Counted from the first letter of the stretch, positions 11,245 to 23,442 are shown. The stretch: DNA of 64,000 nt from Poa pratensis (GCA_947311845.1 CAMZMU010000027.1:78158825-78222824), one strand, 5' to 3'. Notes: generated by a model from the letters alone, not told the origin. Translations and numbers: made by a program.

Positions 11245-13657
11245 GTCCGGCCTCAAGTTTCAGATCGGACAACAATACATATTATTTACCTAATTTTAAA
11301 CAACCGTCGGCGATCTTCCGATCGGCATCAACATCATCACATGACACACAATGAAGAACAACAGTGAATTAACTCCAGATACCTGCAATGGGATCAAAGC
11401 CATCTTGGTCAAATCAATTTGCAGATCTCAGGAAAGCAAGATTACAGTTTTGAAAGCAAGATCTCAGGAAAGCATACAACAAACCAATACTGAAACATGA
11501 CAAGAATATATAAAGACTTCAAATGGAAGCTAGAGATATGCTGGAAATGACAAGCACACCAAGAGATGCATGTGATAATCTAAGAAGCTTGATATTGAAA
11601 ACCTATGCATTTTGCAAGCACACCAAGACAACTGATCAAAACGCAGCTCAGTTAACCTATGCACAGGTGCACCACCGTATGGATCCATAAAATCAAAGAA
11701 GCATCAGACATGCATTAAGCATAACCAGAGAATTACATGTCTATCATCAGACAAGAACAAGACCAAATTAAGCATCAGACAACAGCAAGTCTATGATTTT
11801 CTTAATCAAAACAAATGTGCAGCTTTCGGATACAAGAGTCCATTCTACTCTGTTTTCAGATGATAGGAATGGAACTCCTGATGGTATTTACAGTCCTGAA
11901 ATATTGCTGCTTAAGATTTTTACCAGAAAAAGCACAATAGACGACATGTTCTGAGGATGCTCTACGAGAGATAATCTTGCAGATAGCTAGCCAAACAATC
12001 TGGCTGCATAGCAAAAGGAAATACTCCTTGGTAGTTAGTTTACATGCCCAGCAGAACAAGCTTCTTAAGTTAAATCCAAACTAGGTACGGAGTAGACACG
12101 AGACGAATCAGATTGATTAAAAAAGCAGCAGTGTCTCTTCAGATTTAAATAGCAGTGCTGTTCCCACAAGCAAGCACAATTCATACCAAGAGATCGCAGT
12201 GGAACATCGAGCTACAGAATACACCTGAATCTCAAACAAGCAAAAAAGAGACCAGAAGGCTTAGGAAACTTTTTGAAAAGTTGATAGGTTGATAAATAAA
12301 TCTGTACCGGAACAAGAATTACTAGAAACAACTGACAATTCAAGCTATAAGAAGTGTAATTTTATTCATCAAACAAATAAGCACAAATCAACTGCATGTT
12401 GCGTATCTATATAGCACAGCAACTCTGGAATAGCACAGCAAACTGCGAGCATGCTAGAGCAAATAATGATAATTGATAAACACCGTCATCCTGCTTTGAG
12501 TATATAGCAACCCGTCCTATTTAAGAACTGCCTCTGCCTACAGCACACACACAAAACTATATCTATGAATACCCAATTAGCTCATTGCTGATTGGTAATT
12601 TGCGTGTGTGCAAACATAGGGAGGAATTCTTCAAATACCAAAAACGAATTCACTGACCCTATGAGAGACATAGATTCACAATTTGGATGACAAATACAAG
12701 GTTACATTATACCTCTCCTTCTTCAAGGGCATACACCCTAGCATACCTCCTGACATGCAAACCACAAACCAACGAGAGCACAAAGAGCCACCGGAAAAGA
12801 ACAGACACACTTCAGATGTGAAATTGATTCGGAAATAACCATGATGCACACCACGCGAGAGGTATCCTATGAGTAAAATTCAGCTTCCACAAGCAATAGC
12901 ATCACGTAAACTCATCAACATCTCATTCGGCAAGAGTTTCTATATCACAGAAAAGAAGATGCCATCGGGATGCAGGCAAATGGAAGGCGGAAGATCTCGA
13001 TGCAGGCCACTGCTCCCGTCGCCCTTCGAGTGGAGACGAGGGCCACGCCTACAGGCCACCGCCGGCCTGGGTGGAGAAGACCGTCGGCTGTAGGCCACCG
13101 GCCGCCGGGGAGCAGATGATTTCGGCTGCAGAACACCTGCAACGCCGCTCTCAGGGGAGAAGGAACGTCAGACAGCCACCGCCGGCCGGAATGGCGAGAT
13201 AAGGAGAGGCGGCGCACAATCGGCGGTGAAAACAGCATACATCGGTGCAGATACGAGCCTAGAGAAACATGGCCGTCGTCGTCGGAGGTTGGGGAGAAAA
13301 CAAGGGAAGGGGAGAAGCAGGAGAGGGCAAACCTTGGACGAGGAAGCCGACCAGATCTTGGGCGAAGGGGATCGCGGCATCCGAGATCCGGTCCAAGCTC
13401 TCGTCCGGTCGCCGCCGGAGAAGGAGATCGTGGTGCTCCAAGCGCTGCCGCCTCTCAAGTCGCGGAACGCGCTTCCCCACCCCTATAGTCGCGGAATGGT
13501 CGCCCGGGAAAAGATGCGGACGGGCCGGGCTTTCCTCCGCTCGTCGGCAACCACACACAGTGCGGCAAGTTGACCCGGGCCAATTGGACCCGGGGTTTTT
13601 GGGCCAGGGAAATTCCGTGGAACCCTAGGGGAAAGGCTGCATCCAAACGGGCACTAA
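11245..13657. other. Intergenic or decayed sequence, no gene called
   Basis: 11245-12860 is AT-rich with no coding signal. 12940-13560 is GC-rich and shows short overlapping frames on both strands, with repeated GCCACCGGCC-type words but no recognisable domain. It could be the leader of a lost minus-strand gene: a donor-like CCAAG/GTTTGC reads on the minus strand near 13335. Just before the Tourist MITE, the words ATCCAAACGGGC (13641-13652) look like the right end of another Tourist-like element. Confidence 0.4.
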
Positions 13658-13821
13658 GGGCTTGTTTGGGGTTAAATATTCCCGGGAAAATAATCTCGGC
13701 CGGAAATCTGAAGAACCAGGTGTAAGACCCCGTGATTATATTCCCGACCTCCGGACTAGGGGAAATTTCTCCCCGGGAAAAGGCCAGGATCCCCACGGGA
13801 TTGCAGTTACCAAACGAGCCC
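13658..13821. mobile_element. Tourist-type MITE (PIF/Harbinger), 164 bp
   Basis: The terminal inverted repeats are GGGCTTGTTTGG and CCAAACGAGCCC. The flanking 3-bp target duplication TAA is at 13655-13657 and 13822-13824. Internal CCCGGGAAAA/TTCCCGGG-type words make it strongly self-complementary. There is no coding capacity. Confidence 0.9.
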
Positions 13822-14216
13822 TAAAGGGTGGCAAGGGCGACAAGGGATCATGGTTGTTCGGGGAGGAAGTAGGTGAGCCAGAGGTCGACATCAGACCGGT
13901 GTTCCATGGGGAGGAGAGCACGTCAAAAAATCGCATCATCCCGGCAGTTCTTCCGCAGCAACGACTGCGATGGGAAAGGCCGTTGAACATGACGCTTCCT
14001 ATGTTTCCAAATGTTCCAGAGGCACAAGTGACGCAGGGTAGTAGCCGTCCTGGCGGGGGCGGACGGCGGCAGCGGGCAGGCGGCAGCTTCGGCGGGAGCG
14101 GTGCCGACGGCGCCGAGCGCCGAGAGAAGCTATGCGTGCATGATTCATGGAGGTTTAAGGCCATTTTCATCGATTGTGTTCTGATGATGATTTTCATCGC
14201 TAGGGTTCTTCATGTC
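13822..14216. other. Short unique stretch between MITE and LINE
   Basis: A moderately GC-rich stretch with an open frame on the + strand that is an artefact: it starts in the MITE and ends in the LINE. I see no domain. It may be part of the LINE 5' side or unrelated gene debris. Confidence 0.4.
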
Positions 14217-14259
14217 TTTTTTAAGAACCTGCTCGGATCCACCTCCAATTGCCATTGGA

Positions 14260-16575
14260 ACTTCGACATCGGTACCCTCTACACCCTTTCCCCTACCCTC
14301 CCAGCTAACCTCACTGAACCTTTTTCCCACTCTGAGATCGTAGATGCGTTGGCTAGGATGAACAAAGACTCTAGCCCCGGTCCGGACGGTTTTGGCCCTA
14401 GCTTCTTCTCAACCTTCTAGAACTCGATTGGCCCCGATGTCGTTGCGGCCTTTTCCAGCTTCCATGACGGAACGATGGATCTGTCCCGCATTAACCGAGC
14501 CTACCTGGTGCTCCTCCCTAAGCATGAGGCTGCAAGAACCCCCTCTGACTTTCGCCCTATCTCGCTTCAAAACTGCCTTGCCAAAATGATCACCAAATGC
14601 CTCACGTCCCGTCTCCAGTCCCACATCCACGCCTTAGTTGACCCCGATCAGACTGGCTTCCTCTCGGGGCGGCGTATTTCGGAAAACATTGTTTACGCCG
14701 CTGACATTGTTCGGAGTTGTCACCTCCGCAAGGCGCCAACGATTGTTTTCAAAATTGATTTTCGCAAAGCATTCGATTTCGTCAACTGGAACAGTCTCCT
14801 GATCATTCTCCGTGCTCATGGATTCAATGACACATGGTGTACTTGGATGAGGAATATTCTCGCCTCGGGCCATACTTCCATCATTCTGAACGGCGTTCCT
14901 GGACCTTGGATCTGTTGCCGCAACGGCCTCAGGCAAGGCGACGCTCTCTCCCCCTATCTTTTTATCATTGTCGCTGACGTCCTCCAACGCCTCATTCGCA
15001 ATGCGTTCAGCACTGACGGACTCTGCCACCCTCTCGATCCTTCTCGCCCGTGCCCTGTCCTCCAATACGCTGACGACACCCTTATTATCTGTAGGGGCGA
15101 TGTCAACTCCGCCCACACTCTTAAGAGGATCTTAGATGACTTTCGTCTGCCACAGGGTTGGCCATTAACTTCCATAAATCTTGCTTCGTTCCCATGCACC
15201 TCAGCCCCAACTCTACTGCTTCGATCGCGCAAGCCCTTGGGTGCCCCATCTCCGGGTTCCCCCAACCTTATCTCGGACTCCCCCTCTTACCCATTAAACT
15301 TCCCGCCTCTGCATACTCTTCTCTCATTTCCTCTTTCGACCGGAGGTTGTCCGGGTGGGGTGCGATGCTCCTCTCCTCCGGGGGCGTTTGGTTTTATGCA
15401 ATGCGGTTTTAAATAATCTTGCAACTTATTTATGTGTTCTTTTCTTTTACCCCGTGGTGTAGTTGAAGCGATCGATAAGAGGCGCCGTGCTTTCTTTGGA
15501 CGGGCATGGACTCTTGCTCTGGGCTCGTTGTCTAATGGCTCGGGACAAGATTTGTTTGTCTATGCAGGTTGGCGGGTTCGGGGTTTGGGATCTCCAAAGG
15601 CAAAACATGGTCCTCCTCATGAATTTTGAGCATAAACTTCACCAACGGAGCCCCTTCCTTGGAAGGAGTGGTTCTTGCAAGCATACGGCCGTGACTTAGG
15701 TGACTCCACCACTTCCCCCTCCTACATTGAAAAGATCTTGCACCACTATCTCCCTACCTACCGAGCCATCTCCACTTGCACCGTCCACGACGGTGCCCAC
15801 ACCTCCTTCTGGCTTGACCGCTGGACGCATGGAGCCACCCTTTCCTCCATGTTCCCTGCTATCTTCTCCCATTGCCTCCGACCTAACATCTCTGTTGCCG
15901 ACGCTTGCGCTGGCGGCCTCACCTTCCACCCTCGCCTCTCGACGGTCGCCGCGGCCGAGCTTGTCTCCATTACGAGCATCATCGATAGCACGCGGCTAGA
16001 TGGCGACGAGGACTCTCGTGCTCTTGCGTGGGGGACCCACATCCATTTCTCCTCCCGGGCGGCCTACGCTGCAACCGCGCCGGTGAGCACCATCGACCCG
16101 TCCGCCGTCCACTGTTGGCGGACAAGGCTTCCCTCGAAGATCAAGATTTTCTGCATCCTCCTTGACTCTGACCGTCTCAGCACCCGCAACAACCTTCACT
16201 TCAAAGGTTGTGCCCCATCCTCTCTTTGCGTTACTTGTGGTGCGGTCGAGACCTCCCGGCACCTCTTCTTCGATTGTGCGAGGGCCGCGAGACTTGGCAG
16301 CGCCTTGGCTGCGACACTACCTCTCTTCGCTCGATCTGGGACATTCCCCCTCTGATGGATGTGCTTCCGCAGGCCTGGGAGCTTTGCTCGACCGCGGTTT
16401 TGTGGCAGCTATGGAAGTCTAGAAACGACTGCGTCTTCAACCAGAAGACATCGTCAGCGACGGATGTTCTTAGGCGTGCGTGTGAGGATACTCATTTATG
16501 GGCCCATCGTGTGCCTCCCCCTATTTCGATCCCATGTAGATGCCCTGCGCGGCTATATTCTGCATATGTGATGTA
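14260..16575 (+). pseudogene. LINE ORF2 remnant: reverse transcriptase and zf-RVT
   Basis: The pre-RT motif SSPGPDGF is at about 14371. It is followed by an in-frame TAG near 14418. RT blocks follow: DFRPISLQN, DPDQTGFLSGR, FKIDFRKAFD, NGLRQGDALSPYLF and the catalytic LQYADDT at about 15060. Frame changes near 15160 and 15410-15470 break it. The 3' part (15675-16355) holds a zf-RVT-like region, WRTRLPSKIKIF with Cys-x2-Cys and His-x4-Cys spacing. It is dead as a coding unit. Confidence 0.85.
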
Positions 16576-16664
16576 ACTCTGCTCCCCCTGCTTGTAATCT
16601 GTAACTGTTGTATGTGCATGTGCCTGTTATCCCTCGACTTATAATAAAACCGGTGGGGAATACT

Positions 16665-16691
16665 CCCCCCCCCCCCCCCCCCCCCCCCCCC
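16665..16691. repeat. Poly(C) tract, 27 C
   Basis: A homopolymer run inside the 3' tail of the LINE, 13 bases before its poly(A). Its exact length is likely to vary and to be error-prone in sequencing. Confidence 0.95.
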
Positions 16692-17037
16692 GCGTTATTC
16701 TCGAAAAAAAAATGTATGCATCAGGACCATTATCTCCACGTAAATTTACATTAAGAATAGAATAGGCAGTTCTTTTGTATAATGAGCATGAGACTGTTTC
16801 ATGTACTTGTACTTGGATGCACGCGCTGGGCCCCACCTTCCAACAGGTGATCGGCTGATCTCTCCCTCCCCCACGTAGCACCCAAAGCGCCTTTCCGCGC
16901 CACGCCTGAAAGCAGAGCACGACCTCGCCCATTCATCGCCTTTCTCACTTGTTCCCTCCCCCAACTTGCCCACCTCCACCACAACAAAGGCATCACGCCG
17001 GCACTCAGCTCAGCTCAGCCCAGCTCACTCGTCGGCG

Positions 17038-17972
17038 ATGGCGACCTCACCGATCTCTTCGCTGCTGCAGCATCTGGCGCAGGAGGTGGACCCGTGGGCG
17101 CCGGGGTTCTGGCGCGACTTCGGCATCGGCATGCTCAAGCCGCTGGCGGCCACGGCGGCCGTCGCCATGGCTGTGGCGCTCAGCTCCACGCAGCACCTCG
17201 GCATCGAGGGCGAGATGCTCTACGCCATCGCGCGCTCCTTCCTCCAGCTCTCCGTCATCGGCTTCGTCCTCCACTTCATCTTCACCCAGAAGAGCGCGCT
17301 CTGGATCCTCCTCGCGTACCTTTTCATGGTCACCGTCGCGGGCTACACGGCGGGGCAGCGCGCCAAGCGCGTCCCCCGCGGTGGGTACATCGCCGGCGTG
17401 GCGATACTGGTCGGCACCGGCGTCACCATGTTCTTGCTCGTCGTGCTCAACGTGTTCGAGTTCACGCCACGGTACATCATCCCCGTCGCCGGCATGATGG
17501 TCGGCAACGCCATGACCGTCACCGGGGTCACCATGAAGAAGCTCCACGAGGACGTCAAGTCGCAGAGGAACCTCGTAAGTAACAGAACCTTTCTGAATTT
17601 AGGCTCCATCGAGTTCTTGATTGTGATTTTGGGTTCTCGTTCTTGTGTGTCGGCATGCAGGTGGAGACGGCGCTGGCGCTGGGTGCGACGCCGAGGCAGG
17701 CGACGGCGGGGCAGGTGAGGCGGTCGCTGGTGATCGCGCTGTCGCCGGTGATCGACAACGCCAAGACGGTGGGGCTGATCTCGCTGCCGGGGGCGATGAC
17801 GGGGCTCATCATGGGGGGAGCGTCGCCGCTGGAGGCGATCCAGCTGCAGATCGTGGTGATGAACATGCTCATGGGGGCCTCCACCGTCAGCAGCATCCTC
17901 TCCACCTACCTCTGCTGGCCGGCCTTTTTCACGAAGGCATTCCAACTCGAAGACTCTGTATTCGCCGAGTAG
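17038..17972 (+). CDS. STAR2: STAR2/ALS3-like aluminium-tolerance membrane protein (UPF0014)
   Basis: Two exons, 17038-17574 and 17661-17972, encode 282 residues. The 86-bp phase-0 intron has donor CTC/GTAAGT and acceptor GCATGCAG/GTGG. The protein has about seven hydrophobic segments (near residues 35-50, 60-85, 88-105, 117-142, 146-166, 207-230, 235-262). It carries the conserved cytoplasmic VETALALGATPRQA stretch and the PGAMTGLIMGGASPLEAIQ motif of the FetB/ALS3 family. In rice, STAR2 pairs with the ATPase STAR1 to form an ABC-type transporter needed for aluminium tolerance; Arabidopsis ALS3 has a related role. The length and ends fit the family (rice STAR2 is of similar size), so the gene looks intact. 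The leader holds a CAGCT-rich repeat (about 17005-17030). Native upstream sequence is only about 325 bp before the LINE. A partial copy of exon 2 follows downstream. Confidence 0.95.
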
Positions 17973-18761
17973 TTAAAAGGGATTCTTCCTCCAGTTTTCG
18001 TGTGACTCGGTAGACCAATAAGAAATTTTCTGAAACTTTTAAAATATGGGATGTTTGTCTGGGTAATTGTCATGCATACAGACGGATTATAGGCTTGGGT
18101 TCACAAGACGTGCCCGTCACATCGCGATAACAATTCTATCATTCGAAATTCTTCAGCTTGTTCTTCAGTACAAGATCACAACATTTTGTCATGGGTCATA
18201 GCAATACAATGTTTTGGTCAAGTGCACCATCAGATAACAGACGTTCCAGAAACGAACATTTGGCTGCTGAACAGAGGGATGATAAAATTCAGGGCAGTTC
18301 TGCGTAAGCAGCAGATCGTGGATGATGATGAGTGTCCATATGGTTGCGGAGACAGTTGATCACTTCGGGCTCCGCTGCTGTCGAACGAAGCTAAATCCTA
18401 CACCAACTGGGCGTTGATCTGCATGATTTGGAGGGAGTAAACTGATGTGTTCAGCAGTGCGAAGGAATGACTGCTCGGCCGTAAAGCTACCGGCATTCTA
18501 GGTTCAGATGACGTGCTCGTCACATCGCGCAGAGATAAATTTTAGGACACGCCCTCGTCACATTGCAGGGACAAACAAGATTATAGTTCTGGAACTTTTA
18601 ATTCATCTTCTGACAGAGCTATCCTTGATCAATTCTTCAGCCAATCTGCACTTTGCAAGGTCAAAAGATTGTCTCATAGACCGTACCAAATACAGTAACA
18701 AAATTGTCTCATAGATCACGTATAGCTATATACTGTTTGGTCAATTGGACCAAACATGTAA

Positions 18762-19011
18762 AGAGAGGCAGGCGACGCTGTCGCCGGTGATCGACAACGC
18801 CAAGACGGTGGGGCTGATCTCGCTGCCGGGGGCCATGACGGGGCTCATCATGGGGGGAGCGTCGCCGCTCGAGGCGATCCAGCTGCAGATCGTGGTGATG
18901 AACATGCTCATGGGGGCGTCCACCGTGAGCAGCATCCTCTCCACCTACGTTTGCTGGCCGGCCTTTTTCACGAAGGCATTCCAACTCGAAGACTCTGTAT
19001 TTGCCGACTAG
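18762..19011 (+). pseudogene. Partial STAR2 exon 2 duplicate
   Basis: From the CAGGCGAC word onward this repeats STAR2 exon 2 to the stop codon. It has lost 33 bases in frame (11 codons between QAT and LSPVIDN). Only a few residues differ (YLCW to YVCW, final E to D), so purifying selection or youth has kept the frame open. Exon 1 and the first half of exon 2 are absent. It lacks four of the seven membrane segments and is unlikely to be functional, though it could serve as an alternative last exon or a template for gene conversion. Confidence 0.9.
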
Positions 19012-19224
19012 TTAAAAGGAATTCTTCATCCAGTTTTCGTGTGACTCAGTGGACCAATAATAAATTTCCTGAAACTTTAAGATATGGAATGTTTGTCTGG
19101 GTAGCTGTCACGCATAAAGACAGATTATAGGCTTGTTTTCAGAAGACGTGCTCGTCACATCGCGCACAGACCAATTTCAGGAGACGCCCTCGTCACACTG
19201 TAGGGGCCAACAAGATCACAATTT

Positions 19225-19347
19225 TACTCCCTCACTTCTAAATTAGATGAGTTTCATTTATCTAAATAAGGACGTATCTATACTTATAACATTTCTACAT
19301 CAACATGTGGCTAAATGAAAATCATCTAATTTGGAACGGAGAGAGTA
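19225..19347. mobile_element. Stowaway MITE in the duplicated STAR2 flank
   Basis: TA-flanked element with ends ACTCCCTCACTTCTAAATTA and TAATTTGGAACGGAGAGAGT, self-complementary throughout. It is absent from the equivalent place in the first duplicate (near 18130). Confidence 0.95.
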
Positions 19348-20230
19348 TTGGAGAATTCTTCAGCTTGTTCTTCGGTACAAGATCACACGATTGTGTCATG
19401 GTTCATAGCTATACAATGTTTGTCAAGCGGACCATCAGAGAACATACGTTTCAGAAAGAACATATTCCTGCTGAATAGAGGGAAGATAGAAGTCAGGGCA
19501 CTTCTACTTAAGTAGCAGATCGTGTATGATGAAGAGTGTCACAGTTTGACAGTTGATCAGGGCATTGATCTGCAAGATTTGGAGGGAGTAACTGATGTGT
19601 TCAGCAGTGCGAAGGAAAGATCGCCGGCCGTAAAGCAAGCAGCATTCTAGGCGTGTGTTGCAGAGACCAATTTAGGAGATTCTCTCGGCACATCGCAGGG
19701 ACAAACAAGATAACAGTTCTGAAACTTTTAGGGCATGTCCTGACAGAGCTATCCTTGATCAATTCTTCAGCCAATCTGTACTTTACAAGATCGCAAGATT
19801 GGCTCATAGAATCATAGTAGTATAAGATAACAACATTGTCTCGTATATCTAGATATATAATGTTGGCTGAGTGGAACACCCAGGTAAAGAGAATGCACGA
19901 GTAAGTTCCTTTGTGATGAATGGAACAAATAGTTCAGAGAACGGATCTCGATTAAAAATTTAGAGAACATATGTTTCAGAACGAAATAATATAGACAGCA
20001 TCAGTCAACCGGTGTTCAGTTACTTATTAGCAAACCATCTTGTCACTCAGATGCAAAGTACCGAACTGAAATACGTACAGGAAAGTATGGAAGCTCTACG
20101 GGAGCGACCACACGAACCCTATTTAGATACATCGCAAAGGCATTCCTAACCAAACCAGTTCTGGAAGCCTACACAAGAGTTCAGCTATATAGATCCATCC
20201 GCCATAGCAAGCTACTAGCTAGCCAGCTCG

Positions 20231-21218
20231 TTACTTCCACTTCTTGAACTTGCCGCCGCCGAACATGCCGCCGTGCTTGCCATGCTTGCCGTGCTTGAAC
20301 TTGCCGTGGCCGTGCTTCCCGTGCTTGAACTTGCCGCCGTGGCCTCCATAGCTGCCATGACCCACACCATAGCCTCCTTGGCCCATCATGCCTCCCATGT
20401 GTCCACCTCCCATGTGCCCACCGTGACCCCCACCAGAAATCTTGTGTGCTCCATAAGCCATAGCCGCAGCTGCTGCGCCTCCAGAGAGCATGCCGCCCAT
20501 GCCGCCGCCATGGCTACCACCATGACCTGTAAAAAGACAACATCTGATCAGGATGGAATGCTCTAGAACAATACAAGTTTCAAATACAAGAAAACTCGGC
20601 ACTCCTGGCATTAAGCACCATCTATATCCTGAGACTGAAATTGGCTTATTGTTGAAGATGCAGCACACACAAGCACACATAAACACATCTCAATCGTCAA
20701 TTTACCAATGCTAACGCAAATTGCAGTAACTACTGAGTTTCCAGTACAAATAGTAACATGATAGCCATGCACAGATCCTTATCAACAGCATAGAATTGGT
20801 GAACAGAGACATGGTACATACCCGCGGATGAGCCAGGGTAACCGGCAGGGGGGTAGCCACCTTGCTGAGGGTAACCATGCTGCTGCGGAGGGTAACCGTG
20901 CTGCTGTGGAGGGTATCCTTGAGGTGGGTATCCTTGCTGGGGAGGGTATCCCTGCTGCGGCGGGTAGCCGTGGCCACCAGAAGGGTACCCATGACCACCA
21001 CCAGCAACGCCGTGCATTATGGTGGACATGAGCCCCTTGTCTTTGTCCTCATGGTTCTCTTGCTGGGGAGGGTATCCCTGAGGTGGGTATCCTTGCTGTG
21101 GAGGGTATCCCTGAGGTGGGTATCCTCCTTGCTGGGGAGGGTATCCCTGCTGCGGTGGGTAGCCGGGGGCACCAGGCGGGTATCCATGGCCACTGGAACC
21201 GTCATTGCCTCCTCCCAT
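20231..21218 (-). CDS. Glycine-rich protein A3-like (YPPQ-repeat, GRP)
   Basis: Two coding exons on the minus strand, 21218-20822 and 20526-20231, give 230 residues. The intron has donor CGCGG/GTATGT and acceptor TTTACAG/GTCATG, phase 1. Residues 1-130 are tandem [11 protein letters not shown] repeats, split by an acidic/basic [12 protein letters not shown] segment. Then comes a [14 protein letters not shown] hydrophobic stretch typical of the family. The C terminus is rich in Gly, His and Lys (repeated [11 protein letters not shown]) and ends FKKWK. This XYPPX plus GGAAA plus His/Lys-rich plan is that of plant glycine-rich protein A3-like proteins. Their role is not settled; they are small, expressed proteins often linked to stress. 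The ATG was chosen because it opens the family's MGGG start just after a leader-intron acceptor. It looks intact. Confidence 0.9.
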
Positions 21219-21281
21219 TGTCCCCGACGAACTGAACTGTAAAATTGTGATCAGACAAATGTTAGTGCACAGTACACAATA

Positions 21282-23442
21282 GGGAAATTTTGCTGTCTGC
21301 AAGCACATGAGTTGCCATCAGAATACGTGTTGTATGCACAGAAAATAATTTTATTGTCAGTTCAGAGCCAATAGCAACCCACTGATGTGTTTATGGCAGC
21401 TAGTGTGGAACTAATCCATGTCCTTGCAGAACACTTGCATTGGTACAATCGAGTTAGCTTTGGGTGCAAGGAATCAGACATGTCCTTTGGCAAGGAGTCA
21501 AACGTTACATGATAATTATATCTTGCTGTGCCCAGGCATGTGAATACTCCTAGAAGCAGGCGAGATATAAATAATTTTCTAATGAGTGCAGAACAACAAC
21601 ACCAGAATGATGTGCCTATGACAACTTGCGCTGAACTAGTCTCTGTCCTAACAGAAGATTTCACATGCTTGAATCAGGAGAAGGACTCCCAGGGTACCGG
21701 CTAACACGACAGGTGGTGTACTCCTGCAATACTAAACAGTTTGCTAGTTCCTCCTAGCCACGCATTCATTTTTATATGCCTAAATCACTAGTACTTGGTC
21801 AAATTCCAAGTTCAACAGGTTAATAATATCCATCGTGCCTAGGTGCTTACCCAATTCCATCCCAAGAGACAAAATCAGATCCTTCCAAAACATGCCTGAA
21901 GGAGCAAGGTGCTCTAATCGAACACGAAGGGTCTAATTAACGGAGCGCGGAGTTCGGGAGATGGTGCTACCGAACAAAGTAGCAAAAAAAATATTTAACC
22001 CTAGGAGGCCTGAACAGTTCGTCAGGCAGATGAATATTTCACAATTTCGTGATAACCTGTGCATATTCCACGGAGCTGATCCGTGAGGAGATCGTATCGA
22101 CCAAATCCACCACTGTACAACAAATTTGGTACAAGCTAACCCGGGTGCCCGCACAAACTAGGTATGAGAAATCTAGAAAGCAAAAAATATCTTCGCATCC
22201 AGCAACCGATCGAACACCAGATCCGTGAGGATCAGCCCCGTTCCGCGACATCTAAGCAAAATCTCTCACCCAGATATTCGTACTAGAACCATATGGAGCG
22301 GAAACGGGAAATTTTGCTGTCTGCAAGCACATGAGTTGCCATCAGAATACGTGCTGTATGCACAGAAAATATTTATTGTCAGTTCAGAGCCAATAGCAAC
22401 CCACTGATGTGTTTATGGCAGCTAGTGTGGAACTAATCCATGTCCTTGCATAACACTTGCTTAGGTACAATCGAGTTAGCTTTGGGTGCAAGGAATTAGA
22501 CATATTCTTATGAGGAGTCAAACGTTATACACTATATGAATATTGCTGTGCCTTGATGCATGTATATACCCCTTCAAATAGGCGATGTAACCATATAAAA
22601 TAATTTTCTAATGAGTGCAGAACAACAACACCAGAATGATGTGCCTATGACAACTTGCGCTGAACTAGTCTCTGTCCTAGCAGAACATTTCACATGCTTG
22701 AATCAGGAGAAGGACCCCCAGGGTACCGGCTAACACGACAGGTGGTGTACTCCTGCAATACTAAACAGTTTGCTAGTTCCTCCTAGCCACACATTCATTT
22801 TTATAGGCCTAAATCACTAGTGCTTGGTCAAATTCCAAGTTCAACATGTTAACAATATCCATCGTGCCTAGGTGCTTACCCAATTCCATCCCAAGAGACA
22901 AAATCAGATCCTTCCAAAACATGCCTGAAGGAGCAAGGTGCTCTAATCTAACACGAAGGGTCTAATTAAAGGGCAGCCCCGGTGCAGTAGCTCCCGCTTG
23001 CGCAGGGTCCGGGGAAGGATCCGACCACTTTGGGTCTTTAGTACGCAGCCTTTCCCTGCATTTCTGCAAGAGGCTGTTTCCAGAACCCTAGGAGCTGTTA
23101 CGAAGGGTCTAATTAACGGCGAAAAAAATATTTAACCCTAGGAGGCCTGAACAGTTCGTCAGGCAGATGAACATTTCACAATTTCGTCATAACCTGTGCA
23201 TATTCCACGGAGCTGATCCGTGAGGAGATCGTATCGACCAAATCCACCACTGTACAACAAATTTGGTACACGCTAACCCGGGTGCCCGCACGAACTAGGT
23301 ATGAGAAATCCAGAAACCAAAAAATATCTTCGCATCCAGCAACCGATCGAACACCAGATCCGTGAGGATCAGCCCCGTTCCGCGACATCTAAGCAAAATC
23401 TCTCACCAAGATATTCGTACTAGAACCATATGGAGCGGAAAC
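21282..23442. repeat. Tandem duplication inside the GRP1 leader intron
   Basis: Copy A is 21282-22305 and copy B 22306-23442. Both start GGGAAATTTTGCTGTCTGC and end CATATGGAGCGGAAAC. Copy B has a SINE insertion and has lost about 36 bases relative to copy A after GTCTAATTAACGG. Many point differences separate them. The duplication does not include the leader exon or the acceptor. Confidence 0.95.
22970..23099 (-). mobile_element. Au-type SINE fragment, 5'-truncated
   Basis: About 130 bp, antisense to the + strand. On the minus strand it carries the body of the Au SINE (GGAAACAGCCTCTTGCAGAAA, then a GGTCGGATCC-type word and a GCAAGCGGGAGCTACT word) and ends GGGCTGCCC plus a short T run. The tRNA-like head is missing. 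A 17-bp target duplication (ACGAAGGGTCTAATTAA) flanks it at 22953-22969 and 23100-23116. It is present only in copy B of the intron duplication. Confidence 0.88.

Larger units (their letters stand above)
14217..16712 (+). mobile_element. LINE (L1-type, RIL), 5'-truncated, + strand
   Basis: A non-LTR element carrying the reverse transcriptase and zf-RVT parts of ORF2, followed by a 3' UTR. It ends in GTGGGGAATACT, a run of 27 C, then TTCTCG and a 9-base poly(A) at 16704-16712. The endonuclease domain and ORF1 are missing, as is usual for 5'-truncated LINEs. I could not find a clear target duplication. Its 3' end is about 325 bp from the start codon of STAR2, so it lies in that gene's upstream region. 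Confidence 0.85.
17692..19900. repeat. Tandem duplication of the STAR2 3' end and downstream flank
   Basis: The unit of about 1.05 kb begins inside STAR2 exon 2 (17692) and includes the end of the coding region and about 0.75 kb of 3' flank. It repeats from about 18765 to about 19900. Matching landmarks include AGTTAAAAGG after the stop codon (17971 and 19010), GACGTGCTCGTCACATCGCG words, TTCAGCTTGTTCTTC, and CTATCCTTGATCAATTCTTC (18620 and 19749). Copy 2 has a Stowaway MITE that copy 1 lacks, so the MITE came later. Confidence 0.9.

Noticed and set aside
13662..14420. 252-codon + strand frame
   Set aside because: Chimera: starts in the Tourist MITE, crosses unique DNA and ends in the LINE.
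17047..17945. Long minus-strand and other-frame ORFs over STAR2
   Set aside because: Shadows of the GC-rich STAR2 exons; the STAR2 frame alone has family motifs and proper splicing.
18745..19011. Duplicate STAR2 exon considered as a separate functional gene
   Set aside because: It lacks exon 1, half of exon 2 and a recognisable promoter or start; the ATG at 18745 lies in flank sequence.
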